64,000 nucleotides of DNA from Argyresthia goedartella (GCA_949825045.1 OX463836.1:9999829-10063828); one strand, 5' to 3'; positions 42,770-55,260 are shown, counted from the stretch's first letter. Program-made: numbers and translations. Notes: generated from the letters alone by a model not told the origin.

Positions 42770-43325
42770 AAGAGCTCCGTGGTCTTATGGGTTTCAAGCT
42801 TACTTCTCATACAGGAGATGCAGGTTCGGTTCCCGAACATGTACCAATGACATAATTATTTTTATCTTAAGTACATCATATGGACGTTCTAACGGTGATG
42901 GAAAACATCGTGAGGAAACTTTCATTACTACATAGCTGCGGCGATGGGCTAGCCCCCTGTCACGCAAAATGAAGTATTGAATAACTGGCTTAAAAAAATA
43001 ATAATAATAATACCTTGGACACTATTTACACACATTGATCTAGCCCCAAACTAGGATTCCTTGTATCTTGGGTATTATACAACGATACACATACTTATAT
43101 AGATAAATATTATACTTAGATAGATAAAGAACCATGATTACAAACCATGGGTACAAATATCCATTTTCATCAAACAAATATTTGCCCCCACCGGGACTCG
43201 AACCCGGGACCCTTGGCTTCATAGGCAGGGTCACTGCCGACTCGGCCATTCGGTCGTCTTGTTTTAAAGTGGGCACAACCTCTGCCAACCCGTATGGGAA
43301 AAGGCATGACGCTATGTTATGTTAT
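42770..43325 (+). repeat. SINE family B interrupted by inverted SINE family A
   Basis: Family B runs from GAGCTCCGTGGTCTTATGGG through GGTGATGGAAAACATCGTGA to ATTGAATAACTGGCTT. It is then broken at about 43000-43268 by a minus-strand family A copy and resumes with AAAGTGGGCACA and GGGAAAAGGCATGACGC. Confidence 0.82.
43000..43268 (-). mobile_element. SINE family A, full-length, inserted in family B
   Basis: The minus strand reads AAGACGACCGAATGGCCGAG, both polymerase III boxes, the full body and an (ATT)n tail. A short TTAAA duplication may flank it. Confidence 0.85.
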
Positions 43326-44935
43326 CTTTATTTATGGACCCGCTACTGTGTCCACGTAACTCATACATCTGATCCAGCCAGCAAATATTCAAAGAGGTTA
43401 TAAAAGAAGAATATTTAACTGTAGCTCAAAATAAAATTACACAAACGAATTGTCTTCACTGACTAACCTACCACATACCAAAAAACTGACTACTCTATAA
43501 ATAAACCATTAACAAAAGAAGCACCACCAAAATCCTAATCCTAATCCTATCAAAACAATCTAATCTTTCTAACAAAGTTCACAATACAAATCTGGCTTTT
43601 CTAACACAAATTCCGTTTTCGATAAGTACAAATATATTCTTAGTCAAACTAAAATACTGACTTGCACTCAAAATTACATCCATTTAACGGAATTTCTAAA
43701 ATTCAAGTCTTTTGCTGTACCACAATAATTAATGTTTACTTTACAAAATTATATTTAACAATTTTATCATTCTTATACCTAAAAAGCTTACTATTATAGA
43801 ACATTTTTATTTTTGTTATCTTTTTTAATGAAAATTATTTATAAAACATTATTATTGGAAGAAAGCAAAAACGCGGAAACCCTGCTAAAGCTAGCTGCCT
43901 TAATCCTACAATGAAAAATTTTAATTAGAGTTAGGTTAGGTTGAGCCTGTAGGAGCAAAAGAAACATAGTGTTTGAACATGTAAGAAGAAACATAAGTGT
44001 TTTTGTTGAACATTTTTGCTGTGAAAATAGGACATATTTGATGTGGGATTAATTGCTACTCGATTAAATTTTGTTATTTTATATCGTGATTGCAAAAAAT
44101 TATGATTCAAAATCTGATTTATCATTCTTTTGATTGATTGATTAGATAATCATGATTAATTGAATGGTGTTTTCATTATTAAAGCACATGGCCCCAGAGA
44201 ATAATAGGTGCTTGGTTCAGGTAACGTTGGTTTTAAGTTTTTGTAGTTAATAAAATAATTATTAGGTTTACATTCAGATAGGTATCACATAATCACGTAG
44301 TAAAACGGTTTCACATAAGCAGTTAAATAGTTTGCAAATTTTTTTTGTTTTGTGTATAAATTCTGAGGTGCAGTCCAGTATTTTTGTTGGAGTTTTGAGA
44401 TATTTTGATCAAAAAATCGGGGATTATTTGTTAAGCGTTTAAATACATGCCGTTATAAAACTATGCAGAGGACCATGATCGGATAATGATTAAGGAAAAA
44501 GTGAAAAAAGTAAACATGACGTATTAACGGTAGGTATCGGTACAAGTGGCTGACATTCATCTTTGACACTGGTAAAACATCTCCGGCTTATAAGTCAACC
44601 TGTATAAAAATGAATCGCCAAATGGATTGGTAAGTTCGATACTCATTTACGACTGGTCCGATTTGGATGAACTTTGTTTAAACCGTTCCTTGAAGTCTTA
44701 GGAAGAATCATATTTTTCAAAACGAAAATGGTAGAGCCGAAATACCGAAAACTTTATTGTTCAGTTCATCCTACTATCAATAGATGGCGTTGGTAGCTTT
44801 TGACAGAACAACGTCAGTCGTGACAGACTGTGTTGCCTAATGATGGTATCATATGATGAATTAATTAAACCATACAGCTCGATGGGAAAGACTGCGCAAA
44901 ATTACCATGGCTCACAGTTATACCATGGCTCACAG
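43326..44935. other. Intron stretch without recognised gene
   Basis: Near 43920-44060 weak matches to repeat family H are visible (GTTAGGTTGAGCCTGTAGGA, AACATTTTTGCTGTGAA). Around 43525 TCCTAA is repeated but with an extra base per unit compared with telomere DNA. The remainder shows nothing. Confidence 0.35.
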
Positions 44936-45260
44936 TTACCCCCCTGGCTCAGAGTCAGAGAGTCAGAGTATTTTTTTTATTGAATATAAACAAATAAATT
45001 ATCTTATTCAACGTCAAAATTATACTTACTTATAACTAAAAGTCAATTTTTTTTTATATAAAAAAAGACTACACTACTACTGGCTCACAGTTATATCGCA
45101 AGATCACTGTTAAAATCAATCAGGGGGTTATTTTTTAGTCCGTATACTGCTGCTGAGCTGATGCCCGCTCCATGTGTAGGGCCCCAGACATAGCAGGGAT
45201 TCGAGGTTTCACTCCTGGGCATGGGCAATTCCCTTCTTTGTCCCCAACAAAAAAAAACTG
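44935..45260 (+). repeat. Dispersed repeat family J, copy 1
   Basis: TGGCTCACAGTTA, AAAATCAATCAGGGGGTTAT and GGGCCCCAGACATAGCAGGG recur at 56030-56175 in the same order and orientation. Confidence 0.6.
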
Positions 45261-46025
45261 CGCAAATTTTTCGGTAGAGGGTACTGTATGTTTTTTACAC
45301 AAAGAGTTTCATTCATCTGAGACGTTTAATTTGATAACCATTGTCAACAGCAACGAAAAGTTTTATCCATCTGAGGTTCTATGGAGATCTGAGGAATAAA
45401 TACCAGTGTGTAAAAGTGTTCGAGTTCAGATAAAATGCACCTTATATATTGTGTAAGAGTCACTGACAGTTCAATTCGAATACTTTTTCGACGCGTGATT
45501 ATTCCTGCTTCCTACACTGGACTTTCTCTGAATAACGAAACTCTTTCAAATGAAAGAGTTACAAATGTATGTAACCTAAGATGAACTAAACTTTTTGCTT
45601 ACTTGCTCTGTGTTATCTACAAACTTTTAGCGCCCTCCAAGTGTAACTAATTTGACAGTTTGCTTCCCGATTGAGAAACCACTTATATTTTGAAGTCAGT
45701 TAAAACAAATTTGACGTCACGCCATTTTCCATATACCCGGTGGCAGAGGTACAGATGCGCCCACGATTACAAAGTGAAATCATCTAATTGGATCGAATGA
45801 AGTCTGTAAGGCCTACTATTAGGAAAGCGCGGCAACTCTATTCTCTGAATAACTTTGATGACGCCATACAAATTTACATGATTATTCAGAGAATTCGTTA
45901 GGATAAGAGACAATTTAGCTGCAAAGTGACATCCGTCATGACAAGCTAAAAATTTGCATACGTACGTTAATAATGACCAAAATGACGAGCTAAAACGACG
46001 CAGGAGTAATGACAAAAATATCGGG
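45261..46025. other. Intron stretch without recognised feature
   Basis: A 91-codon minus-strand frame (45767-46042) has no family feature. Confidence 0.3.
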
Positions 46026-46027
46026 CA

Positions 46028-46300
46028 CGATGGAGGAATCATGAAAGAATGGTCGGGAGGGATGGAGGAATCATTAAATTATTATAAAGGAACGATGGAA
46101 GAATCTTGAAAGAATGATAGAGGAACGATGGAGGAATCATGAAATAATGATCGAAGGAGAAATAATGAAAAAAATATCGAGGAACGATGGAGAAATCATG
46201 AAAGGATGGTTGAGGAACATTGGAGGAATCATAAAAGAATGGTCGAGGAACATTGGAGGAATCATGAAAGAATTATAAAGGAACGATGGAAGAATCTTAG
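46028..46300. repeat. Minisatellite of ~30-36-bp units in OCA2 intron 2
   Basis: About eight imperfect units of GGAACGATGGAGGAATCATG followed by AAAGAATGGTCGA vary by small changes. The array ends about 14 bp from the splice donor of OCA2 exon 2. Confidence 0.9.
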
Positions 46301-46313
46301 AGGATTGGCTCAC

Positions 46314-46517
46314 CTGAAAAGTGAAGACTGCCAGGAAGTCGAACATGCCAGTCTCAGCCATGATGGCGACAAGCAGCATCATGCTGAAGAGCAGCAGCAG
46401 CGTCTCCATGTCCAGCCAGGAGACCAGCTCCGGCAGCGAGGGTCTCTCGCCCACCATGGAGAGCACCGCCAGGGACAGCGTGGAGACTACGACGGCGGCC
46501 ATGGTGCGGTTTATCAC
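46314..46517 (-). CDS. OCA2: OCA2 exon 2: start of the permease domain
   Basis: The 204-bp exon encodes 68 residues, phase 0 at both ends. It begins VINRTMAAVVV and contains the family hallmarks GERPSLPELVSWLDMETLL and LVAIMAETGMFDFLAV, which align with the start of the ArsB/NhaD permease fold in P proteins. Two hydrophobic helices flank the conserved D-M-E-T segment. The acceptor is TTATTCCCCCAG|GTGATA and the donor CAG|GTGAGC. It is more GC-rich than the intron around it. A roughly 34-bp minisatellite starts about 14 bp into the downstream intron. Confidence 0.93.
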
Positions 46518-46614
46518 CTGGGGGAATAAATGACGTAATAGAATAACTCGGACAAGGGCCCAATTAAATTTCATAGAATAAGTTCCGCTTGCATTTAAAT
46601 TAAATTTCGTCCCG

Positions 46615-46868
46615 AATGTTTAGACGACTGAGTTGGCAGTGACCCTGTCTACGAAGCCAAGTGTCCAGGGTTCGAGTACCGGTGGAGGCAAATTTTTGTT
46701 TGATGAGAACGGATGTTTGTACCCTAGTCACGGTTGTTTATCTATCTAAGTATAATATTTATCTATATCAGTATGTGTATCGTTGTCTAGTACCCAAGAT
46801 ACAGGGAATCCTAGTTTGGGGCTAGATCAATGTGTGTAAATAGCGTACCAAGGTATTATTACATATCT
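46615..46868 (+). repeat. SINE family A, full-length copy
   Basis: It has GACGACTGAGTTGGCAGTGA, a mutated B-box (GGTTCGAGTAC) and the full body. The box change would weaken polymerase III transcription. Confidence 0.8.
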
Positions 46869-47029
46869 GCTTATTTAGTGCTTTTTGGTTTACCTCAGTC
46901 GGGTTTTTTATTATTTTTTTGCCACTCTTTCCTGCGTTTTTTGTACAAAATTACGAAAAATGGTTTAATGCTTAGTTCAAAACCAAGGTGTAATTTATAG
47001 CTTTAGTAAGATTAGTATATTGTACTGTA

Positions 47030-48254
47030 TACTGTAAATATTTCTGAGAGAATATCATGCTGCTCTTGCAAAAGTCGCTTCCATTACCAGTGCTTAAATA
47101 TAGGGAAGGAGTACTTCCAAACCCATCAACAAGATTACGATTATTCTTGGCTATGTCCCAAATGCACAGGAAAGGACCGACTAACTAGAAATGAAAACAC
47201 TCCAGTCCAAAGCGCTAACTCGCCAATGACTATCAGCGGCTCAAGCGTATCTATAAATGGCAAACGTCCAAACCAAGAAACGCACTGCCCTGATAATAAT
47301 AATATAACAATAAGGAAAAAGCACCATCGTCCACAAATGACACATTTCCACTCGACAACACCAACGAATCAACTTTATTGGGCGATACGATGTACCAGAA
47401 CTCACCGGATACCTCTATCATTAAGAACACAGAAATAACACTTGGAACCTTAACACAAATGATTAATGCGCAACTAAAAGATAACAACAAGACCATAATA
47501 GCTGAACTCCAGAGTACTATCCAGACTGAAATTAAAAAGGCCATAGTAATATTAAAAGAAGAGACCAAGAAGGAAATAAATAATTTGACAACTGAAAATT
47601 CAAAAAGGAAAACGGAGATAAGTCAAATTAATTTAAATGTAGGCCAACTATCAGAAGAAAATAAAACACTGAAACAAGAAATAAAACAATTACAGACAAA
47701 ACTTGAAACTATGAAACTTTCCAAACCTGAATCAACAATGAATGATAACGATACTAAAATTGTTATATACGGAGTAGATGAGATCTATAGAGAAACGGAA
47801 AATCTCACCCATGAACTAACATTGCAAATATGTCAGGAACTGCTAAACATAAATCTACAAGGCTACGTAGAAAAAAAATATCTACCGAATCGAAAGAAAA
47901 GGCCACAAACGACCCATTCTTGTTGAACTCGCAAGCAAGAAAATTACTCAACGAATTCTGAACTTAAGCCGAAATCTGCAACACTCCCATATTTCCATTA
48001 CCGAGCATTTAGACGAAAACGCCATAAAAATGCGAAACATACTAATAGAAGATTTGAAGGAAGCAAGGAAAGCCGGTAAATATGCAGTGATAAGAAATAA
48101 TAAACTAATAATAAAAGAACAGAGATATCACAACATGAAAGACGAACAACGAAACAAACAGGAATACTACGGAAAACATCGATATCAAAATGAATACAGG
48201 AACTATCAGCAACGAAGTAGTCAATTTAACCAGCAACATATTGCAGGCCAGTAA
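47030..48254 (+). pseudogene. LINE ORF1: PHD-type finger and coiled coil, frameshifted
   Basis: From 47060 one frame reads CCSCKSRFHYQCLNIGKEYF then SWLCPKCTGKDR, a Cys/His pattern like the PHD-type fingers of Jockey/CR1 ORF1 proteins. After a frameshift, 47378-47926 gives a long Lys/Glu-rich coiled coil (EISQINLNVGQLSEENKTLK), then DTKIVIYGVDE at the start of an RNA-binding-like part. A further shift leads to 47915-48254 (ENAIKMRNILIEDLKEARKA), ending in a basic, Gln-rich tail. ORF1 proteins bind element RNA and act as chaperones. Confidence 0.78.
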
Positions 48255-48341
48255 AATATCGAAGAAGAACTACAATACGGGAAACAATCCACTGTACCCC
48301 CTTTTTACAGTAAACTTTACAACGGACATTTTAAACAACAA

Positions 48342-51300
48342 GTGCGATCTGAACAACTAATTCCTTCACAAGATAATGAACAACAAATAAACCTACAACA
48401 TCACAAGCAACAACAACCACAAATACAGAACTACTTAAATACAATAACAAGAAAATCCCACGCAAAGGCTACTGAAGACACTATCAGAAACCAGAAACAT
48501 CAAACCTATCAAAGAAGCCACACACATTTTCAACCCACAAATGAAAAACCTAGACAAAAAAATTCACAGAATGTTTTTTTTAGGATATTAGCACAAAACG
48601 TGCAAAGCCTAAAAAATAAGCATGAACTAGTAGAAAGCATCCTCCAAGAACAATCGCCACAATTTACTGCAATCTGTCTCTCAGAAACATGGATCGGTGA
48701 TCACCAAAAAGATATCATACATATAAATGGTTATGTATTTGCTGCCGCTTTCTATCGTCGTGTAAGAGAGGGAGGAGGTGTTGCAATACTCCTTCGTAAT
48801 GGTATTGAATATAAGGAACTAACAGACATCACAAATATGTCAGTAGAATTCGTTATAGAATGCTGTGCCGTCGATATTAAACCTAATATAACGTTAATCT
48901 CAATATATAGGAAAGACCATCAAATAGACACTTTCTTTGAGTTCCTAGACAAATTAGTTGATAAACTTAAAAATAAACCACAGAAACACATCATAATAAC
49001 AGGAGACTTTAATATAGATATGCTTCAAAAATCTAAAGACTCTGAAAAGCTAACAAAAAAACTTAAAGAAATTAATCTCCTTCAACTAATAAGAGAGACA
49101 ACTAGAATTACTAACTCTAGCTCCACATGTATCTCTACTCTTCACCAATAACAGAGATAATGAAGTAAGTGTAGAGGAATTAGGAATTTCCGACCACAAA
49201 AGTGTAATGTATAAATCACCTCTAATCAAAGACTTGAAAATCATTAAAACAACATACATAGAAAAAAGATGCTTTACACTCCAAAATATGACCCTATTTA
49301 AACAAGTATTACAAAAAACTCATTGGAACGATATAATTAAAGTTGTAAATACCATTGATGAAAACTATATTGTATTTGATAAAAAATACAAGAATTATTG
49401 AACATATATATACCACAAAAGCGGCTTAAATTAAAACTAAATTGTAAAAAGACATGGATCACCAAAGGCCTTAAAGTTTCATGTAAAAATAAAAGACAAC
49501 TTAAAATATTAACTAACCAATCTAAAAACAATATTTTGAAAACTCATTACAAATTCTACACACAAATATTAAAAAAATGCATAAAAAGATCGAAAAATCT
49601 TAATTTCATACGGGACATGAATAAGTCAAATAACAAAATAAAAACAATGTGGCATATAATTAAACAGACAACCAAACCTACTCAAAATAAATTAACCAAA
49701 AATATACTACTAACAAGTTCAGATACAAATATAATTGAAAAATGTCCAATTAAGATAGCAAATATGTTTAATGACTTTTTTGCCTCGGTCGGTATAACGC
49801 AACTACCCGCGCCACAGACCTATGACAAAGCGGTAAAAGCCAATAAGCCTCCTGAGCAGCCTCCACCAGAAAACTCAACAAACACCATATTCCTATCACC
49901 AGTATCCATAAACAAAGTGTCACAACTAATTCGGAATCTTCCAAATAAAACTAGCGCAGGATTTGATGACTTTCCACCAAAACTATTAAAATACTGTATC
50001 AATGAACTAACAGTCCCATTAACCGACCTTTTAAATCAATCTTTTCAAGAATGTTGTTTCCCAGACAGTCTTAAAATAGCAAAAATAACACCAGTCCTAA
50101 AAAAGGACAGCAAACAAACAGACCCATCGCAGTACCGTCCTATAGCTACTCTACCAACCTTTTCAAAGATTTTCGAAAAAGCAATGGCTAACCGAATATA
50201 TAATTTTTTAGAAAAATTCAACTATATTGACACCAACCAGTATGGCTTCCGAAAACATCGCTTCACGACACTTGCAGTTTTCGCATATGTACAAAAAGCC
50301 CTAGAATATATACGAAATAAAAACCATGCCATTGGATTACTTTTAGATATGTCGAAAGCATATGACCGAGTATCACATAAAATTCTATTACAAAAATTGC
50401 ATGACCTAGGTATTCGAGGCAATGCTCACGAATGGCTAAGATCATATCTCCTTAACAGAAAACAATACGTGCAAATTAACCAATTTAATAATGATACATT
50501 GGAACACAAAACTATAGCATCCCAAACAATAACTACTAACTGTTCCATACCACAAGGTAGTGTACTAGGCTGTATTTTATTTCTAGCCTACATCAACGAC
50601 CTCCCCAAAATTTCAAAACCTAAATGTATTATGTTTGCTGATGATATATCACTATTGTTCAAATGTCCCAAAGATTATAAGATTAACCCCTACATACAAG
50701 ATTCTTTCGAAACTATCCAAAATTGGCTATACGAACATAACTTAGAGATAAACACGAAAAAGACAAAAATTATACAATTCAAACCCTACCAAAAACAACC
50801 CCTAAACCTCTCTGATGTTAAAAAGCAATTAGGCATAGAAGAAGTTACAGACGTCAAATTATTAGGCCTGACAATAGACTCTAACTTAAACTGGAAATCA
50901 CACATCTCTTCAATAAAATCCAAAATGTCACAATTAATATATGCCCTCTCTATCCTCAAAAGAAACACCAGTAAAGAATGTGCTCTGTCAGCGTATTACG
51001 CCTACGCACATTCATGGTTAAGTTACGGGATAATGCTCTGGGGTAATAGCGTCGATGCTAACGACTTGTTTATTATGCAAAAGAAATGTATCAGGATCTT
51101 AGTTAATATTCAGCATATAGACAGCTGCAAACCCCACTTCCAAAAAGACAAGATTTTGACTCTACCATCGCTGTACATATTAGAAATAGCCACCTACGTA
51201 AAAAAACACCCCGAACAATATCACCACCACACAAACGCTAGACGGATAAATAATTTAGTTTTACCAGAACCTAAACTAGAAATTTACAAAAAAAGCCCAT

Positions 51301-51446
51301 ACTATATGTCAATCTTAATATAAAATAACCTACCAAACAATATAAAAAACGAACAAACCGTTAGTTCGTTCAGCATAAAACTAAAAAATCTGCTAATTTC
51401 AAAAAGCTACTACACTATAGACGAATTTATGACTGATTCTAAATAA
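48342..51446 (+). pseudogene. LINE ORF2: AP endonuclease and reverse transcriptase, frameshifted
   Basis: The endonuclease (about 48570-49200) shows ILAQNVQSLKNK, AICLSETWIG, REGGGVAILLR, IIITGDFNID and, after a frameshift near 49130, LGISDHKSV. A second shift near 49390 leads to the 641-codon frame 49398-51323, which has the RT: KTSAGFDDFPPKLL, SQYRPIATLPTFSKIFEKA, GLLLDMSKAYDRVSH, CSIPQGSVLGCILF and MFADDISLLF with the catalytic Asp pair. The frame stops at 51321-51323 but the related tail continues in frame (NNLPNNIKNEQ) to a second stop at about 51446, so the first stop is a mutation. Confidence 0.88.
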
Positions 51447-51672
51447 GTGATATAGAGGATCTCAGCGTTGCAATAATTAAGAATATTAAAACAAGATATT
51501 TTGTATATTTTAATTGAAATGTTAACTGCTTGTGAAATGTTTTATCTAGATATTAAGCGAACAATTGTGATACCCTTTCAGGGTGCATGTACTTTTACTC
51601 TATATTTACACCCCCACCTGTAACCAACCCCCGTGTACATGTTTGCAAATAAAATGAATATGAATATGAATA

Positions 51673-52649
51673 TTTTTCTGCATACGCCTGGTAAAACCCT
51701 ATATATTATCCCACTCGATGATCTGGAAAATATATATTTTTATCTCGTGCATTAACTCGCCATTTTAGTGATTTAATTATGTATAAAATTTTATGTACCC
51801 TCTGACACTCACGCCATCAACACAAATCTAAAGAAGTATCAGGCATCAAAATCGGTTGAGCCGTTGAGTAGTTACGAGGGCACATAGAAACGGACTTATG
51901 TGCATATGGGGCAAACCCATAACCCTCCTTTTGAGCTTCGCTGCAGACGCGAAAATATATAAATCATTTTGAAGGGTAGGTAGTAGGTATCATCTCGCAT
52001 AAAATGAAACTCGTGCGACTCGTTTAAAACGTAACTTGCAACTCTTGTAAATATAAACGTCTAAGTTGCAACACGTCTTTTTAGGCTAATAACTTTTTAA
52101 CCACTGGACTGATTTTAACTAAGTATAGCTGTGAAGCCTACTAGCAATTAAAAAAATAATGTATTCAAATTCGTCTACCAGTTTTAGCGCTAGATTGCCA
52201 CAGATAGACAGACACTTCAAATAATAACACACCCATCTGTGTTGGGGGGTAAAAACTGTTCTTGTCTACCTTGGGATCGGGTGGTACACAAAGAACAGTA
52301 GTGGTTAAAAAGAAAGAGAGCTTGTCCAAATAGGTCTTGTGATATGTATAAAAACACATAACATTGGCGAATAATTAAGAATTAATTATTAAGAAGATTA
52401 ATTAATTAATAAAGAAATTGAAAAAAATATGACACACGCAACACTACTAGACTATTTTTCATCAAAAACAGCAACTGAAAATCCTTAATTCGTTTGTTGG
52501 TTTTCGTAGTTCGAAAGTTCGAGCGTTGGTGTATGTAGTTCTTACATGTCAACCTAACACGAAGTACTTCACCTACCCTGATCCACTACCCTGATCCACT
52601 ACTTCGCCCTGATATTTCACTCACAACACCTGTCAAAATGAATCGACAA
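51673..52649. other. Intron stretch; weak family H remnant near 52530-52620
   Basis: GTTCTTACATGTCAACCTAA then CACGAAGTA resembles families H and M2. A direct duplication CCCTGATCCACTA lies at about 52580. Nothing else is recognised. Confidence 0.35.
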
Positions 52650-52840
52650 CGTCTGTGGCGCTACGTTTGTGGCTCTGCCTACCACACGAGAGGTCCCGGG
52701 TTCGACCCCTGGCTGGGGATAAAGAAAAAAAAAGTCCCCAGTTCTTGGATGTTTATATGTATGTTATGTCGCTGTTTCTCGTTTACACGACACAGGGTAT
52801 GTGCCTGTATAGATGTTTGTTTGTTTAACAATTATTTTAC
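52650..52840 (+). repeat. SINE family D, copy with tRNA-like head
   Basis: The head GTCTGTGGCGCTACGTTTGT, a B-box GGTTCGACCCC and the body TTCTTGGATGTTTATATGTA lead to GTTTACACGACACAGGGTAT. The head supports a tRNA origin. Confidence 0.7.
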
Positions 52841-53744
52841 ATGAGCTCACTTTTCTTGCGATGTGATTGGTCGGTTTCTAATTTGAATGGCATTGCGATT
52901 GATATCAGAAATACACCATAAGGGTATTTATGACATGCGATTAAATATTCCGTGATTAGATTAAGTGACTATGGGCCCAAACCTGTGGGTCAACGCACCT
53001 TCTTGGATCGCTAAAGTTTGTTACGAAACGCGGTCAACAGCCGATTACACTTGCTTGGTTGTGGAAACTTTAACTGTTGCTCAATATTTATTTATATTGA
53101 CATTTCCCTTCTCGTATAGATACTCCGTGATATGACACAAACGCAGACGAAGACAAGTGTGTCAAGTTACCGTGAGCCTCGATTCTGCTGATAAAATGGT
53201 GTCACAGTGACAATAACTTCACAATGGCAGTTAACTTTAAAACAAAAAAATACAAAATTTAACACCCCTGACACATTAGTGAATCCTAAAATGTATAAAT
53301 AAAAAAATAAAATAATAAAATTTGGTTAACTTGTTTCCTATTTCAGCTGATAACTTTTGAACTTCTAAACCGATTTTAATAAAATATTTCAAAGAACCAT
53401 CGCAGTAAAAGTTACTACCAATTACAAAATACCCCTGAAAAATCCAATCACCCTTTTGACCGACATTCATTGTAATAGCATTCCAACTACTAAACCGATT
53501 TGAATAAAAATATCTAAAAACCAGTGCAGGAAAGTCTACTACCATTTAAAGAAAACGGCATTGAAATATGTCCACCTGTTTGACTGCTAGGGTGCCACGG
53601 ACAGACATACATTCACACACACCGACAGACAAACTTATAACACAACTCTTTTGGTCGTTTGGGGTCAAAAATATTTACCCTTAGCAGCAGAGAAACATCT
53701 GAAAATGGATACCCGTAGTTGGCTGCCGTTGTCACGTTACTGTC
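52841..53744. other. Intron stretch without recognised feature
   Basis: Two similar segments (TTTTGAACTTCTAAACCGAT near 53350, and CCAACTACTAAACCGATTTG near 53485) suggest an internal duplication of about 135 bp in a repeat I cannot name. Confidence 0.35.
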
Positions 53745-53915
53745 ACTGACATTTATATAAAAGCACATACATTGCGTCTGGCCCGACACTAGGATACCCT
53801 GTGTCGTGGGAACCAGAAACAGCGACATCACAAACATGTAGACATCCAAGACCTGGGGTTTATTTTCCCTAGCCGGGATTCGAACGCGGGAACACTTGCA
53901 TGGTAGGTAAATTTT
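53745..53915 (-). repeat. SINE family D copy
   Basis: Minus strand: TACCATGCAAGTGTTCCCGC, B-box-like GTTCGAATCCC, CCAGGTCTTGGATGTCTACA and CCACGACACAGGGTATCCTA. Confidence 0.7.
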
Positions 53916-53935
53916 GCATACATATATAATGTGCA

Positions 53936-54290
53936 TATTTTAAAAGTACCACAAAGAGCGATGGAGCGTTCCATGTTGGGTCTCTCTCTCTCGTTCACTC
54001 ACCGTGTGCCAAACGTCGAAAGTCGACGGAAAACTATGGTCGCAGATGTAGGCAAAGAGATGATGAGATTGAAGTGGAGATGGGCGGGACACTTGGCTAG
54101 ACGGGAAGACGGGCGGTGGACCAAAGCAGCCACAGAGTGGTGGCTACGGGGAGCGACAAGGCCAGAGGGCAGACCACCAGCCCGATGGTCCGACGATATC
54201 ATCAAGTCATCGGGATCCCGAGATTGGTGCTTTAGAGAAGAGGAATATGCCCAGCAGTGGGTTGATGTGGGCTGAATATGATGATTATGA
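53936..54290 (+). mobile_element. RTE-type LINE, C-terminal fragment
   Basis: An open frame reads QRAMERSMLGLSLSFTHRVP, LKWRWAGHLARREDGRWTKA, GRPPARWSDDII and EEYAQQWVDVG. This is the well-preserved C-terminal segment of RTE reverse transcriptases after the catalytic domain. It is 5' truncated and there is no stop within the 114 codons. Confidence 0.82.
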
Positions 54291-54399
54291 TATATGTTGG
54301 ATGACAATGCCATATTATTCTGACATTTAGCTGATCTGATGATGGAGCAGGAAGGTGGCCAGGGGAACTCTGTTACTAAACGACCCAACCCCATCAAGT

Positions 54400-54545
54400 T
54401 TAAATCGACATCACACACATGCATAAACATCCAAGACCTGGTTTTTTTTTCTTTATTCCCAGCCGGGGATCGAACCTGGACCCCTCGCATGGTAGGCAGA
54501 GCCACAAGCGCAGCGCCACAGAGGTCGTCACGGGCTGTATTCTCG
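54400..54545 (-). repeat. SINE family D copy with head
   Basis: Minus strand: GTGACGACCTCTGTGGCGCT, TTGTGGCTCTGCCTACCATG, B-box GGTTCGATCCC and CCAGGTCTTGGATGTTTATG. This shows the intact tRNA-like head of the family; the 3' end is lost. Confidence 0.72.
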
Positions 54546-54775
54546 AGACTACAGGCCGTGAGGTCTAATTCTCTAACTCGAACTCTTTCAAGGATATTTA
54601 CCAACTGCAGTGCACAATATTTAATTCTAAATGTTATTTAAAATGATACCTATCACGTCTGATGTTGGAGATAAACAATACGGCTGCTGGTACCTCTCCC
54701 AAACGATGCACAAACTGAACTCATCTAAAAAACCTGGACTGGGCTGCGAACTAATTTCGGCTCAGATAATTTCGT

Positions 54776-55115
54776 TTATCTACACATGTACCATAAACCC
54801 TCTTACTTGGTTAAAACTCATTTCTTATCTGAATATCGATACATTATGATCATAATGTATAAATTTTCGACAATTTATGATATTCAAATTTCGAAAGCCG
54901 ACTCCCGCCTGCGTGCCGCCCCTAGTTTGTCTGTGAAGTTGGTAATACTGAACAAGCTAAACAAGTGCTATCAATGCCACCATGCCGGTGTAAAATAGTG
55001 TATGTAACTGCACATAATTAGGCATTAAAAATCTCGAGTGTAATATTATGAAACTCGCCTTCGGCTCGTTTCATAGACCCACTCTCGAGTTGTAATGCCC
55101 TCCATAATGCATTTG
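54776..55115 (+). mobile_element. MITE family M1, copy 6
   Basis: It begins TTATCTACACATGTACCATA and retains the middle section, but the right terminal repeat is lost after GCCACCATGCCGG. The outer hairpin follows to about 55115. Confidence 0.8.
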
Positions 55116-55154
55116 TCACACAAACTACTAATATGCACAGAACGATGTTTGTTC

Positions 55155-55260
55155 TATTTTAGTAAGTTTAGCCTTTTCCCAGCAGTGGGACATAATAGGC
55201 TCGTAATAATAATAGTAAATATAATAATAGTAAGTAATAATTGAGTAAGTGAATAAATGA
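55155..55260 (+). mobile_element. RTE-type LINE 3' tail
   Basis: TTTTCCCAGCAGTGGGACAT then AATAGGCTCGTAATAATAAT, as at 30080-30125. The (AATAGTA)n tail runs to within 40 bp of the OCA2 exon 1 donor side. Confidence 0.55.

Larger units (their letters stand above)
46985..51672 (+). mobile_element. Nearly full-length Jockey-like LINE
   Basis: ORF1 (PHD-type finger plus coiled coil) is followed by ORF2 (endonuclease then reverse transcriptase), a 3' UTR and AATAAAATGAATATGAATAT as a tandem-repeat end rather than poly-A. It inserts in OCA2 intron 1 antisense to the gene. A related element, about half identical by eye in the RT, occupies 61010-64000. Frameshifts and one late stop inactivate it. 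Confidence 0.9.

Noticed and set aside
43520..43560. Interstitial telomere repeat (CCTAA)n
   Set aside because: The run is CCTAATCCTAATCCTAT, a six-base period. Insect telomeres have the five-base TTAGG/CCTAA unit, and the run is only about three units long.
46028..46300. CRISPR array (repeated ~30-bp units)
   Set aside because: The units are directly adjacent and vary throughout; there are no unique spacers of constant length and no cas genes, and the setting is an insect intron.
46206..46529. 107-codon plus-strand frame over OCA2 exon 2
   Set aside because: It is an antisense frame through the minisatellite and exon 2; the minus-strand exon is strongly supported by homology and splice sites.
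54001..54604. 201-codon minus-strand frame as a gene
   Set aside because: It is the reverse strand of an RTE fragment and a SINE; the RTE motifs read on the plus strand.
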